NCBI GenBank assembly: GCA_021730985.1
Contig: JAKFYI010000015.1
Coordinates: forward strand, 62,001 to 126,000
Reading direction: 5' to 3'
DNA from: Hyphomicrobiales bacterium
GTDB lineage: Bacteria; Pseudomonadota; Alphaproteobacteria; Rhizobiales; Xanthobacteraceae
DNA length: 64,000 bases
Shown here: positions 54,739 to 62,922 of the stretch, piece by piece
Numbering within the stretch: the stretch's first letter is position 1
How the letters are laid out: every line of letters starts with the position of its first letter
Notes under the pieces: model-generated
Seen by the model: the letters and a program-made list of their open reading frames with translations, nothing else
Databases searched by the model: none
Told to the model about the DNA's origin: nothing
Translations under genes and position numbers: made by a program

Positions 54739-55962
54739 ATGCGCGCGACACGGCCAGCGAATGCGATCAACCGGACCGGCGTGGTGGCCGTCACCACGGA
54801 TCCGTCGCTTGAGCAGATGCTGCGTGCGACGTTCAAGGCCAGCGCGCAGATCGACCTTGAGGTGATCGGTGCGAGCGTCGCCGAAGCCGGTGACACACTC
54901 GATACGGAGGGCGCCACCGTCGTGATCGTCGATCTCGACACCGCCCGCGCCGACGAAATGACGGCGCTGGAGCGTTTGATGAACCGTCTCGGCTCCTGGC
55001 CGCCGGTTGTGGTGATTACCCAGGCCTTCGATGCCGATGTGGCGCGGCGCCTGATGCAGATGCGGGTGGCCGATTTCCAGGTCAAGCCGGTGCAGCCGGT
55101 GGAGCTGGTTCGTACCTGCGCGCGCGTCGCGCGGCCGGTGGCCGTTGACAACAAAGAGGCGCAGATCAGCACGTTTCTGTCCGCGGTCGGCGGCGCAGGC
55201 GTGACCACCATCGCGATCCAGACGGCGATGCTGCTGCTCAACAGCGGCGCGCGGGCGCGGCCGAGCGTGTGCCTGGTCGATCTTAATTTTCAGAACGGCG
55301 CGTGTGCCGACTATCTCGATCTGGAGCCGCGGCTCGACCTCAAAGAGATCGAACCGCGCCCCGAGCGGCTTGACCGCCAACTCCTGGAAATCATGCTGTC
55401 TCAGCATCGCACCGGGCTGTCGCTGATCGCGGCGCCCAACCGGCCTGCCGAGATGCGAACCTTCGATCCGGTGATGGTGACGCGGCTGCTCGACCTCGTG
55501 TCGTCGAACTTCGACTATGTCGTGATCGACATGCCGCGCACTTGGTTTTCCTGGACTGACAACGTGCTGCTCGGCTCCAACCATCTCTACATCGTGAGCG
55601 AGATGACGGTGCCGAGCCTGCGCCATGCGCGGGGCCTGGTGGCTGCGATCCGCGAGCGTCTCGGCGACGGGCCGCATCCGCAGGTCATCGTCAACCGCTT
55701 CGAGCAGAAGATGTTCGCGCCGGGCCTGAAAAAATCCGACATCGAGCAGGCGCTTGGGATGGATTTCGCCGGTACCATTCCGAACTCCTACCAGCTCGTG
55801 CGCGAGGCGATCGACCGCGGCGTGCCGCTCGACGAGGTCAAGCCGGGCAACAAGATCACCGCGCAGCTTCGCAAGCTGGTGCTGCCGCAAAGCGCTCCGA
55901 AGGCCGAAGCGCCGGCCGCAACGTCATTTCTCCAGAAGCTCAGCCCATCCTGGGCGAAGTGA
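54739..55962 (+). CDS. cpaE: Pilus assembly ATPase-like CpaE (TadZ)
   Basis: 407 residues from ATG at 54739. An N-terminal receiver-like domain (V-V-A-V-T-T-D-P-S-L and V-V-I-V-D-L-D-T-A) precedes a ParA/MinD-like ATPase from about residue 140. The deviant Walker A reads S-A-V-G-G-A-G-V-T-T, so neither the signature lysine nor the P-loop lysine is present; many CpaE/TadZ proteins lack the P-loop lysine. The later V-V-I-D-M-P-R-T Walker B-like strand is intact. TadZ/CpaE localises the pilus machine to a cell pole. It follows cpaD by 20 bp. Confidence 0.92.
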   Translation: MRATRPANAINRTGVVAVTTDPSLEQMLRATFKASAQIDLEVIGASVAEAGDTLDTEGATVVIVDLDTARADEMTALERLMNRLGSWPPVVVITQAFDADVARRLMQMRVADFQVKPVQPVELVRTCARVARPVAVDNKEAQISTFLSAVGGAGVTTIAIQTAMLLLNSGARARPSVCLVDLNFQNGACADYLDLEPRLDLKEIEPRPERLDRQLLEIMLSQHRTGLSLIAAPNRPAEMRTFDPVMVTRLLDLVSSNFDYVVIDMPRTWFSWTDNVLLGSNHLYIVSEMTVPSLRHARGLVAAIRERLGDGPHPQVIVNRFEQKMFAPGLKKSDIEQALGMDFAGTIPNSYQLVREAIDRGVPLDEVKPGNKITAQLRKLVLPQSAPKAEAPAATSFLQKLSPSWAK

Positions 55963-55970
55963 CCTGACCC

Positions 55971-57413
55971 ATGAACGCGATGTCGAGCCGCTTCAGCCTG
56001 CGACGCGCGCCCGCCCCCGAGCCGGTGGCGCCGCCTCCGCTTGCACCTGCGCCGGCCGTGGCCGAAAGCCCGCTGCTGGTGCCTACGGTGATGGTCGAGC
56101 CGAAGCCCAAGGCGCCGGCGGAATCCGGCAATCCGTTGCTCAGCGACAAATTCCTCGATGCCAAGGTGCGGCTGCATCGCCGGCTGATCGAGGAGGTCAA
56201 TCTCTCCGCGCTGGAGAAGCTGCCCGAAGACGAGATGCGCGCGCACATCCAGCAGCTCGTCACCCAGTACATCGTGGTCGAGCGGCTGGCGCTCAACACC
56301 AACGAGCTCAACGCCTTCGTTGCCGAAATCCTGGACGAGATGACCGGACTTGGCCCGCTGGAGCCGCTGCTCAAGGACCCGTCGATCAGCGACATCTTGA
56401 TCAACGGACATGAAGCCACCTTCGTCGAACGCGGCGGTCTGCTTGAGCCGGTGGCGTGCCGCTTCAAGGACGAGGCGCATCTGCTTCGCATCATCAACAA
56501 GATCGTGTCGGCGGTCGGCCGCCGAGTGGATGAATCGCATCCGCTGTGCGACGCGCGCCTGCTCGATGGTTCCCGCGTCAACGTGGCCGTGCGCCCGATC
56601 GGCGTGGACGGTCCGCTGGTCTCGATCCGAAAATTCTCCAAGAAGCCGTTCAACCTGACCAAGCTGGTCGATATCGGCGCGATCAAGCCGCAGATGGCGG
56701 AACTGCTCGCCGCCGCCGTGAAGGCGCGCGTCACCACCATCATTTCGGGCGGCACCGGCTCCGGCAAGACCACGATGCTCAACGCGTTGTCGGCGTTCAT
56801 CTCGGAGAAAGAGCGCCTCATCACCATCGAGGACGCCGCCGAACTGCAGCTTCAGCAGCCGCACGTCGCGCGCATGGAGACGCGGCCGCCCAACATCGAA
56901 GGCAAGGGCGAAATTCGCCAGCGTGAGCTGGTCAAGAACGCGCTGCGCATGCGGCCCGAACGCATCATCCTCGGCGAGTGCCGCGGCGAGGAAGCCTTCG
57001 ACATGCTGCAGGCGATGAACACCGGCCACGAAGGCTCGATGGCGACCATCCACGCCAACAATCCGCGCGAGGCCATCTCCCGCATGGAGCAGCTGGTCGG
57101 CATGGCCGGCCTGCCGATGACCATCGCCTCGATCCGCGGCCAGATCGCCGCCGCCGTGCGCCTGATCGTACAGCTTCAGCGCATGTCGGACGGCAAGCGC
57201 CGCGTCACCGCGGTGACGGAGATCACCGGCATGGAAGGCGACATCGTGCAGATGCAGGACATCTACAAGTATGTCCGCACCGGCACGGCGGAGGACGGCA
57301 CCGTCGAGGGGCATTTCCAGGCCACCGGCGTGCGGCCGCGCTTCCTCGCCGATCTGCAGGCCAAGGGCATCAAGATTCCGGCGGCGTACTTCGATCCGAG
57401 CAAGCCGCTGTGA
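55971..57413 (+). CDS. cpaF: Pilus assembly ATPase CpaF (TadA)
   Basis: 480 residues. The N-terminal part has a Pro/Ala-rich leader, then the conserved [13 protein letters not shown] region. The secretion ATPase core shows Walker [12 protein letters not shown] (about residue 260), the Asp and His boxes, and the Walker B region [23 protein letters not shown]. CpaF powers pilus polymerisation and, in Tad systems, also retraction. ATG at 55971 or 55980 may start it. It lies 8 bp after cpaE, and its TGA overlaps the tadB ATG. Confidence 0.96.
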   Translation: MNAMSSRFSLRRAPAPEPVAPPPLAPAPAVAESPLLVPTVMVEPKPKAPAESGNPLLSDKFLDAKVRLHRRLIEEVNLSALEKLPEDEMRAHIQQLVTQYIVVERLALNTNELNAFVAEILDEMTGLGPLEPLLKDPSISDILINGHEATFVERGGLLEPVACRFKDEAHLLRIINKIVSAVGRRVDESHPLCDARLLDGSRVNVAVRPIGVDGPLVSIRKFSKKPFNLTKLVDIGAIKPQMAELLAAAVKARVTTIISGGTGSGKTTMLNALSAFISEKERLITIEDAAELQLQQPHVARMETRPPNIEGKGEIRQRELVKNALRMRPERIILGECRGEEAFDMLQAMNTGHEGSMATIHANNPREAISRMEQLVGMAGLPMTIASIRGQIAAAVRLIVQLQRMSDGKRRVTAVTEITGMEGDIVQMQDIYKYVRTGTAEDGTVEGHFQATGVRPRFLADLQAKGIKIPAAYFDPSKPL

Positions 57414-58378
57414 TGCCCGAGATCGACACGGTCTATTTCGTCTATCTGTTCGTCGCGCTGGCCGCCGGGCTGCTGTTCGAGGCGGTCTATCTGCTGTTTT
57501 TCACGTCGCGTTCCTACCGCAGGAACGTCAACCGCCGTCTGCAGCTCATGGCGGCTGCCGACGATCGGCAGGCGATGCTCGCCCAGCTTCGCCGCGAGCG
57601 CGGCCTGACCATGTCCGGCGACTACCGGCTGCCGCTCGTCACGCTGAACCGTCTGATCCTGCAATCCGGTCTTGTCATGGGGATCGGCAAGCTCGCGTTC
57701 TCCGCCGGTATCCTGGCGCTGTTCTCGTATGCGCTGCTGTTCGTGATCCGTGGCGACTGGCTGGAATCGCTCGGCGCCGCCCTGTTCTGCTGCACGCTGC
57801 TGCCGCTGCTGATCCTGAAGTTCATGCGCGGCCGTAGGCAGAAGAAGTTCGGCGCGCAGTTCCCCGATGCGCTCGACATCATCGTGCGCAGCCTGCGCTC
57901 CGGCCATCCGGTGCCGGTCGCGATTTCGATGGTGGCGCGCGAAATGCCCGATCCGATCGGCACCGAGTTCGGCATCGTCGCCGACGAGATCACCTACGGC
58001 GCCGATCTCGAGACCGCCATGCGTAACCTCTACTTCCGGATCGGCCAGGAGGATTTGCCGCTGTTTGTGACCGCGGTGGCGATCCAGAGTTCGACCGGCG
58101 GCAACCTCAGCGAAATCCTGCAGAACCTGTCCGCGGTGATCCGCCAGCGCTTCAAGATGCGGCGCAAGATCCGCGCGCTGGCGTCGGAAGGCCGCGCCTC
58201 GGCGATGATCCTGTCATCGCTGCCGATCCTTATGTTCCTGATCGTGCAGGTGGTGTCGCCGGAGTTCTATGCCAGCGTCTGGCACGAAGACCTCACCAAG
58301 ATCGTTCTGGCCTGCGCCGCCGGATGGATGGGTGTCGGCAATCTCATCATGTACCGCATGGTCAACTTCAAGATCTGA
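57413..58378 (+). CDS. tadB: Pilus inner-membrane protein TadB (T2SSF family)
   Basis: 321 residues; the ATG at 57413 overlaps the cpaF TGA (TGATG), so the two are co-translated. Membrane helices lie near residues 8-28, 85-105, 115-135 and at the C-terminus, flanking a cytosolic T2SSF domain with F-P-D-A-L-D-I-I-V-R-S-L-R-S-G-H-P-V-P-V-A and T-G-G-N-L-S-E-I-L. TadB forms the platform on which CpaF acts, with TadC as partner. Confidence 0.94.
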   Translation: MPEIDTVYFVYLFVALAAGLLFEAVYLLFFTSRSYRRNVNRRLQLMAAADDRQAMLAQLRRERGLTMSGDYRLPLVTLNRLILQSGLVMGIGKLAFSAGILALFSYALLFVIRGDWLESLGAALFCCTLLPLLILKFMRGRRQKKFGAQFPDALDIIVRSLRSGHPVPVAISMVAREMPDPIGTEFGIVADEITYGADLETAMRNLYFRIGQEDLPLFVTAVAIQSSTGGNLSEILQNLSAVIRQRFKMRRKIRALASEGRASAMILSSLPILMFLIVQVVSPEFYASVWHEDLTKIVLACAAGWMGVGNLIMYRMVNFKI

Positions 58379-58380
58379 CG

Positions 58381-59319
58381 ATGAACCTGTTTGCCAGCAA
58401 CCAGTTCATGGTGACCGTGCTCGTCTTCCTGGCGGCGACCACGTTCGCGTTCGGCGTGATGGCGGTGGTGCGCGTGCAGGGCTCGGTGAAGCGGAGAGCC
58501 GCAGCGATCGGCAAGCTCGCCGACGGCAGCCGCGGCGACGGGTCGCGCTCGCTGCGGCATTCAAGCCTGAAGGCCGCGCAGCGGGTCATCGAGTACACTG
58601 CCAAGCACTATTCCGGCCAGGACAGCGCCGAGATGAAGGTGCTGCGCCGCCGGATGATCCAGGCCGGCATCTACGAGCCGCGCGCGGTGGCGTATTTCTT
58701 CCTGTGCCGCACCGCGCTTGCCGTCGGTCTCGCCGCGGCGGTGTTCGTCTTTGCCCCGACTTCGCCGGGCAGTCCGGTGGGCTGGATGTTCATGGGCGTG
58801 GCCGGCATTGCCGGCTACATCGCGCCCAGCATGTACATCGACCGGCGCATCAAGGCGCGCCAGGCCGAGCACCAGGCCGGCTTCCCGGATCTCATGGACC
58901 TACTTGTCGTGTGTGCCGACGCAGGGCTCAGCATGGAGGCCTCGCTCGACCGGGTCGGCCGCGAACTCGGCGATTCTTACCCGTCGCTCACCGCCAACAT
59001 CCACATGGCCAATCTCGAAATCCGCGCTGGACGCACCATGAGCGAGGCGCTGGAGCATTTCGGCGACCGGCTCGGCGTCGAGGAGGCGCGCGCGTTCGCA
59101 ACCTTGATCCAGCAGTCCGCCGAACTCGGTTCCAGCATCACCGAGGCGCTGCGGGTCTATTCGGACGACATGCGGCACAAGCGGCTCTCGCGTGCCGAGG
59201 AGAAGGCCTACAGCCTGCCGGCGAAGCTCGCGGTGCCGATGATGATCTGCATCTTCCCGGTGCTGTTCGTCGTCATCCTGCTGCCGGTGATTGTGCGGCT
59301 TTCGCTCGGCAACTACTGA
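58381..59319 (+). CDS. tadC: Pilus inner-membrane protein TadC (T2SSF family)
   Basis: 312 residues from ATG at 58381, two bases after tadB. It has the TadC arrangement: N-terminal helix, two central helices (F-F-L-C-R-T-A-L-A-V-G-L-A-A-A-V-F-V-F), then the T2SSF domain with F-P-D-L-M-D-L-L-V-V-C-A-D-A-G-L-S-M-E-A and E-L-G-S-S-I-T-E-A-L. The C-terminal helix M-I-C-I-F-P-V-L-F-V-V-I-L-L-P anchors it. Partner of TadB in the pilus base. Confidence 0.94.
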   Translation: MNLFASNQFMVTVLVFLAATTFAFGVMAVVRVQGSVKRRAAAIGKLADGSRGDGSRSLRHSSLKAAQRVIEYTAKHYSGQDSAEMKVLRRRMIQAGIYEPRAVAYFFLCRTALAVGLAAAVFVFAPTSPGSPVGWMFMGVAGIAGYIAPSMYIDRRIKARQAEHQAGFPDLMDLLVVCADAGLSMEASLDRVGRELGDSYPSLTANIHMANLEIRAGRTMSEALEHFGDRLGVEEARAFATLIQQSAELGSSITEALRVYSDDMRHKRLSRAEEKAYSLPAKLAVPMMICIFPVLFVVILLPVIVRLSLGNY

Positions 59320-59425
59320 GGCTCCGGCGAAACCAGCGCGCCGCCAGCGGCTTACGCGCGTGCCCAAGTGGGTGAATGGAATCTTAATCATCGTCGCCTA
59401 GCCTTGCCCGCTTGTGGAGCGTGCG

Positions 59426-59992
59426 ATGCGTGCGAGTTTGGGTCGGGTGATCGTCATCACGGCCGCCGGTCTGATTTGGCTGGCGGGCTGTCAGACCAAC
59501 TCGACCCTCAATCCCTTCAAGCAGACCGATGCGGCCTCGTCCGAATCGCCGGAAACCACCGGTTCTGTGGCGGAACCGCTGGAGCCGCAGGCCGCAACGC
59601 CCGAGTTGCTTGGCGCCGATCCCAACGACGACGTCAGCGTTGCCAAGAAGTATTTCCGGCAGGGCAGCTACGGGCTCGCCGAACGGCAATTCCGCAAGGC
59701 GGTCGAACTGCATCCGAAACACGCCGAAGCCTGGCTCGGGCTCGCGGCGTCCTACGACCGGCTGCGCCGTTTCGATCTGGCCGACCGCGCCTACGCGCAG
59801 GCGATCCGGCTGGTCGGTGCGACGCCGGAGATCATGAACAACCAGGGCTTCTCCTACATGCTGCGCGGCGAGCATGGCCGCGCCCGCACCACGCTGCTGG
59901 CCGCTCAGGCCAAGGATCCGGCCAATCCCTACATCCAGAACAATCTGCAGATGCTGGATGAGGCCACGCGCAAGAAGAAGATGGTGAATTGA
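59426..59992 (+). CDS. tadD: TPR lipoprotein TadD
   Basis: 188 residues from ATG at 59426, with GGAG six bases upstream; GTG 59414 is the longer alternative. The lipobox W-L-A-G-C is at about residue 20. Three TPR-like helical pairs follow (A-K-K-Y-F-R-Q-G-S-Y-G-L-A-E-R-Q-F-R-K-A-V-E-L-H-P and two more). TadD is the pilotin-like outer-membrane lipoprotein of the Tad machine. It lies 106 bp after tadC and ends the operon. The C-terminus is basic (R-K-K-K-M-V-N). Confidence 0.88.
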   Translation: MRASLGRVIVITAAGLIWLAGCQTNSTLNPFKQTDAASSESPETTGSVAEPLEPQAATPELLGADPNDDVSVAKKYFRQGSYGLAERQFRKAVELHPKHAEAWLGLAASYDRLRRFDLADRAYAQAIRLVGATPEIMNNQGFSYMLRGEHGRARTTLLAAQAKDPANPYIQNNLQMLDEATRKKKMVN

Positions 59993-60049
59993 ATTCCCCG
60001 GAGCGGACGCATCTGCCAACTCTCCCACTGGGGAAATGTAGGCATGTGC

Positions 60050-60274
60050 TTAAACGCGACGTTTAGTAGGTTTCGCAGCTTTTTCTGGAAACAAGGCCGC
60101 GAAGAGACCAACTTTATTTTTGAGTTTGTCAAAGGATCGCGAGCGGGCGGCCTGGCTCTCCGCATCTTCTTGCTCAGCCTTTTTTCGCGCCGGTGACGCA
60201 ATGACAGGAGGCTGACGGGTTTTCGCGGAAGACTTACTCAAACTAGGGCCGTTCTGCGGATGCCTTTTGCTCAC
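60050..60274 (-). CDS. Small basic protein of unknown function
   Basis: 74 residues from GTG at 60274, with AAAGGA upstream; an ATG at 60316 would add residues with no coding character. The composition is Lys/Ser/Ala-rich (S-K-S-S-A-K-T-R-Q-P and P-E-K-A-A-K-P-T-K-R-R-V). It is not recognised. It lies in a lower-GC patch after tadD. The gene may be false, although the ribosome site and codon pattern support it modestly. Confidence 0.45.
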   Translation of the reverse strand: MSKRHPQNGPSLSKSSAKTRQPPVIASPARKKAEQEDAESQAARSRSFDKLKNKVGLFAALFPEKAAKPTKRRV

Positions 60275-60407
60275 GACAACATCCTTTCTTTGGTTGCCGT
60301 CATCCCGGCATGGCAACGATACAGTGATTAGAGAATTGGGTTTGTAATCGCGTACATTCCCCCATTGGGAGCGATGAGTGCGCTATCGGCGCGTTGCGCT
60401 CAATTGC

Positions 60408-61097
60408 TTACTTCGTCAAATCAATTGTCCATGTGTCGCGGAATCCGTCTGTTAGTACGATCTTTTTGAAACCTCGCTCCTTTGCCGTCTGCGCGAAATC
60501 GGTTTCGGTCTGGAGCTTGTAAACAAACGGTCGATTTACCAGGATATATTTGAACGTGAGGGTCGTATTGCGATCACCGCTAGCGGTCACAGTGGCGTCT
60601 CGCCCATCCTTCAACCATTTCCGTTCGATGTTGTCGGCGTAGGCTTTACGGCCCGGTGCATCGTCCGCGACGCGCTTTGCCTCTCGGACTGCATTTTCTT
60701 CCGCCCATGCGACACGATCGATTGTTCGCATAATAGGCAATAGTTTTTCAGCGTCCTCACAACGCGGGTGACCGTGAAGCTCTTGCAACTGCCTGACGAT
60801 CTCGCTCGCACGTTCACCACGTACCGCCTTTGGATGAATGCGCGGGCCTGCTCCGAATTCGGTCCACTGCTTTTCGATCGCCACAGCCTCTGCCAACACC
60901 TTTTCAACTGGCCAAGGCTTAATCGCTGCTTGCCCCGGTACGACCGTGTAATGAGGCTTTGGGCGTTCACAAAATCCCTTAGGAGGTTCAGGAGCGCTTA
61001 CGATGCTATCCTTAGTGCCGGTCCGTTCAGGAATCTGAACGAGAAGAAGCAACCCAGCACCTCCGAACACAATCAATGCCAAAAGCCCACGCAACAT
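60408..61097 (-). CDS. Single-pass membrane-anchored protein of unknown function
   Basis: 229 residues from ATG at 61097; an upstream GTG 61121 is the alternative start. One N-terminal helix (M-L-R-G-L-L-A-L-I-V-F-G-G-A-G-L-L-L-L-V) acts as anchor or uncleaved signal; the rest looks soluble, with two halves: a helical charged part (A-V-A-I-E-K-Q-W-T-E-F) and a beta-rich end (T-L-T-F-K-Y-I-L-V-N-R-P-F-V). I do not recognise the family. Base composition is clearly lower in GC than that of its neighbours, consistent with transfer. Confidence 0.68.
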   Translation of the reverse strand: MLRGLLALIVFGGAGLLLLVQIPERTGTKDSIVSAPEPPKGFCERPKPHYTVVPGQAAIKPWPVEKVLAEAVAIEKQWTEFGAGPRIHPKAVRGERASEIVRQLQELHGHPRCEDAEKLLPIMRTIDRVAWAEENAVREAKRVADDAPGRKAYADNIERKWLKDGRDATVTASGDRNTTLTFKYILVNRPFVYKLQTETDFAQTAKERGFKKIVLTDGFRDTWTIDLTK

Positions 61098-61263
61098 CGG
61101 CCCGCCCCCGGGGGAAATCACGCAACCCGTTTATGGTAGCGAACAAACCCGACGTGGGGCACCCCCTCTCGAGCCCCAATGACCAAGGTCGGCGAAAGGG
61201 AGTTTGAGCGCGCCCCGATGTGACCGCCATGACGCGGTGTGGCCGCCGTGCTACTCCGCTCGC

Positions 61264-62058
61264 ATGACTCCCGTTGCCATCATCACCGGAGCCTCCGCGG
61301 GTATCGGAGCCGAACTCGCCCGCGTTTTCGCCAAGCATGGTCACGCGCTGGTGCTGGTGGCGCGGCGCGAGCCGCAGCTTCGGGCGCTCGCCGCAGAGAT
61401 CGTGGCGGGAGGCGGCCCGCCGCCACTGGTGCTGCCGATCGATCTTGGCCAGTCCGACGCTGTCGCGCGCATCCAGGAAGCACTTGCGGCGAACGGGCTG
61501 GAGCCGCAGTACGTCGTCAACAACGCCGGCTTCGGGCTGGTCGGCGACGCGGTGGACCGCAAGCGCGACGAACTTCTTGAAATGATCGATCTCAACATGC
61601 GGGCGCTGACTGACCTGTCGCTCGCGTTCGTCGATAGTCTGGCGCGGCATCGCGGCGGCATTCTCAATGTTGCCTCGGTCGCGAGCTTCCTGCCGGGGCC
61701 TGGCTCTGCCGTCTATTACGCCAGCAAGGCCTACGTGCTGTCGTTCAGCGAGGCCCTTCACCAGGAACTGCGGCCGCGCGGCGTGCGGGTGACGACGCTG
61801 TGTCCCGGCCCGGTGCTGACCGAATTCCAGCAGCGCGCCGGTGTCGAAAGCCGCAAAATGCCGTTGCTCGACGTTTCGGCCTTGCGAGTGGCGGAGCAGG
61901 GCTACCGTGGTCTGATGCGCGGCAAGCGGCTGGTGATCCCGGGCTTTGTCAACAAGCTCATCACGCTATTGCCCCGCGTGATGCCCCGCGACCTGATGCT
62001 GTCCCTGATCGACCGGCGGCAGCGCGCGCGCATGGCCAGTCCCGCCAAACGAACATAG
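61264..62058 (+). CDS. Short-chain dehydrogenase/reductase (SDR)
   Basis: 264 residues from ATG at 61264. Classical SDR motifs: T-G-A-S-A-G-I-G (8-15) for the coenzyme, N-N-A-G (86-89), N111, and the catalytic set S138, Y151 and K155 (Y-Y-A-S-K). R-R at 34-35 after the second strand suggests NADP(H). The C-terminal extension from about 215 (R-G-K-R-L-V-I-P-G-F-V-N-K-L-I-T-L-L-P) has a hydrophobic segment. Substrate unknown; a steroid, acyl or sugar ketone is possible. It stands apart from the tad locus. Confidence 0.9.
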   Translation: MTPVAIITGASAGIGAELARVFAKHGHALVLVARREPQLRALAAEIVAGGGPPPLVLPIDLGQSDAVARIQEALAANGLEPQYVVNNAGFGLVGDAVDRKRDELLEMIDLNMRALTDLSLAFVDSLARHRGGILNVASVASFLPGPGSAVYYASKAYVLSFSEALHQELRPRGVRVTTLCPGPVLTEFQQRAGVESRKMPLLDVSALRVAEQGYRGLMRGKRLVIPGFVNKLITLLPRVMPRDLMLSLIDRRQRARMASPAKRT

Positions 62059-62169
62059 CGGCGTTTCAGGCATGTGACTTGCTTTCATGTGTCGAGGGGC
62101 TAGGAGTCGGGCAAGCCGCCAGCGCCGGTTCTCAAGGAGCTTTTTTCACACCATGAGCTTTTCCGCATC

Positions 62170-62922
62170 ATGAGCCTGCCGGTCCTGATCGTGCTGCATC
62201 AAGAGCACTCGACGCCGGGCCGGGTCGGCAACCTGCTGAGAAGCCGCGGCATCCCGCTCGACATCCGCCGCCCGCGCTTTGGTGAACTGCTTCCCGAGAC
62301 GCTGGAGAATCATGCCGGTGCGGTCATTTTCGGCGGCCCGCAAAGCGCCAACGACGCCGATGAATTCATCCGCCACGAGATCGGCTGGCTTGCGGTGCCG
62401 CTCAAGGAGAAGAAGCCGTATCTGGGCATCTGCCTCGGCGCGCAGATGCTGGCGCATCATCTCGGCGCCCGGGTCTATCCGCATCCACAAGGTCACGCCG
62501 AGGTCGGCTACTACCCGATCCGCCCGACGCCGGCCGGCCGCGCGCTCTGCAAGGATTGGCCGACCCAGGTCTATCAATGGCACCGCGAGGGCTTCGAACT
62601 GCCGCGCGGCTCGGCGCTGCTGGCGGAGGGCGACGCCTTCCCGGTGCAGGCATTCAGCTTTGGCGGGGCGGCCTACGCACTGCAATTCCACATGGATGTT
62701 ACCCACGCGATGATGTGCCGCTGGACCACCCGCGGCCACGACCGCATGGAGATGCCGGGCGCGCAGCAGCGCGCCGCGCATTTCGAGGGCCGCCTGATGC
62801 ACGATTCCGCGTGCCGGACCTGGCTCGATACGTTCCTGGATCGCTGGCTCAAAGGGCAGCCGGCACCGGACGTCAAGCGCCGCGTTCAGCGCCGCGGCGG
62901 CTCCATCGTGTCGATGCGGTAG
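62170..62922 (+). CDS. Class I glutamine amidotransferase-like protein
   Basis: 250 residues. The nucleophile C88 lies in L-G-I-C-L-G-A-Q-M; the catalytic His is H174 in L-Q-F-H-M-D. The usual triad third residue, Glu in H-P-E, is Asp here (D176), an atypical change. The family resembles stand-alone GMP-synthase-like amidotransferases, which often hydrolyse gamma-glutamyl amides or act on polyamines. A short reading frame at 62153-62173 ends on the ATG (TCATGA), but it is too small to call. The 3' end overlaps the convergent MFS gene by 37 bp. Confidence 0.85.
   Translation: MSLPVLIVLHQEHSTPGRVGNLLRSRGIPLDIRRPRFGELLPETLENHAGAVIFGGPQSANDADEFIRHEIGWLAVPLKEKKPYLGICLGAQMLAHHLGARVYPHPQGHAEVGYYPIRPTPAGRALCKDWPTQVYQWHREGFELPRGSALLAEGDAFPVQAFSFGGAAYALQFHMDVTHAMMCRWTTRGHDRMEMPGAQQRAAHFEGRLMHDSACRTWLDTFLDRWLKGQPAPDVKRRVQRRGGSIVSMR

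Noticed and set aside
62153-62173. Mini ORF ending on the start of the amidotransferase gene
   Set aside because: Only six codons, and the AAGGAG site is too far upstream; insufficient support for a leader peptide.
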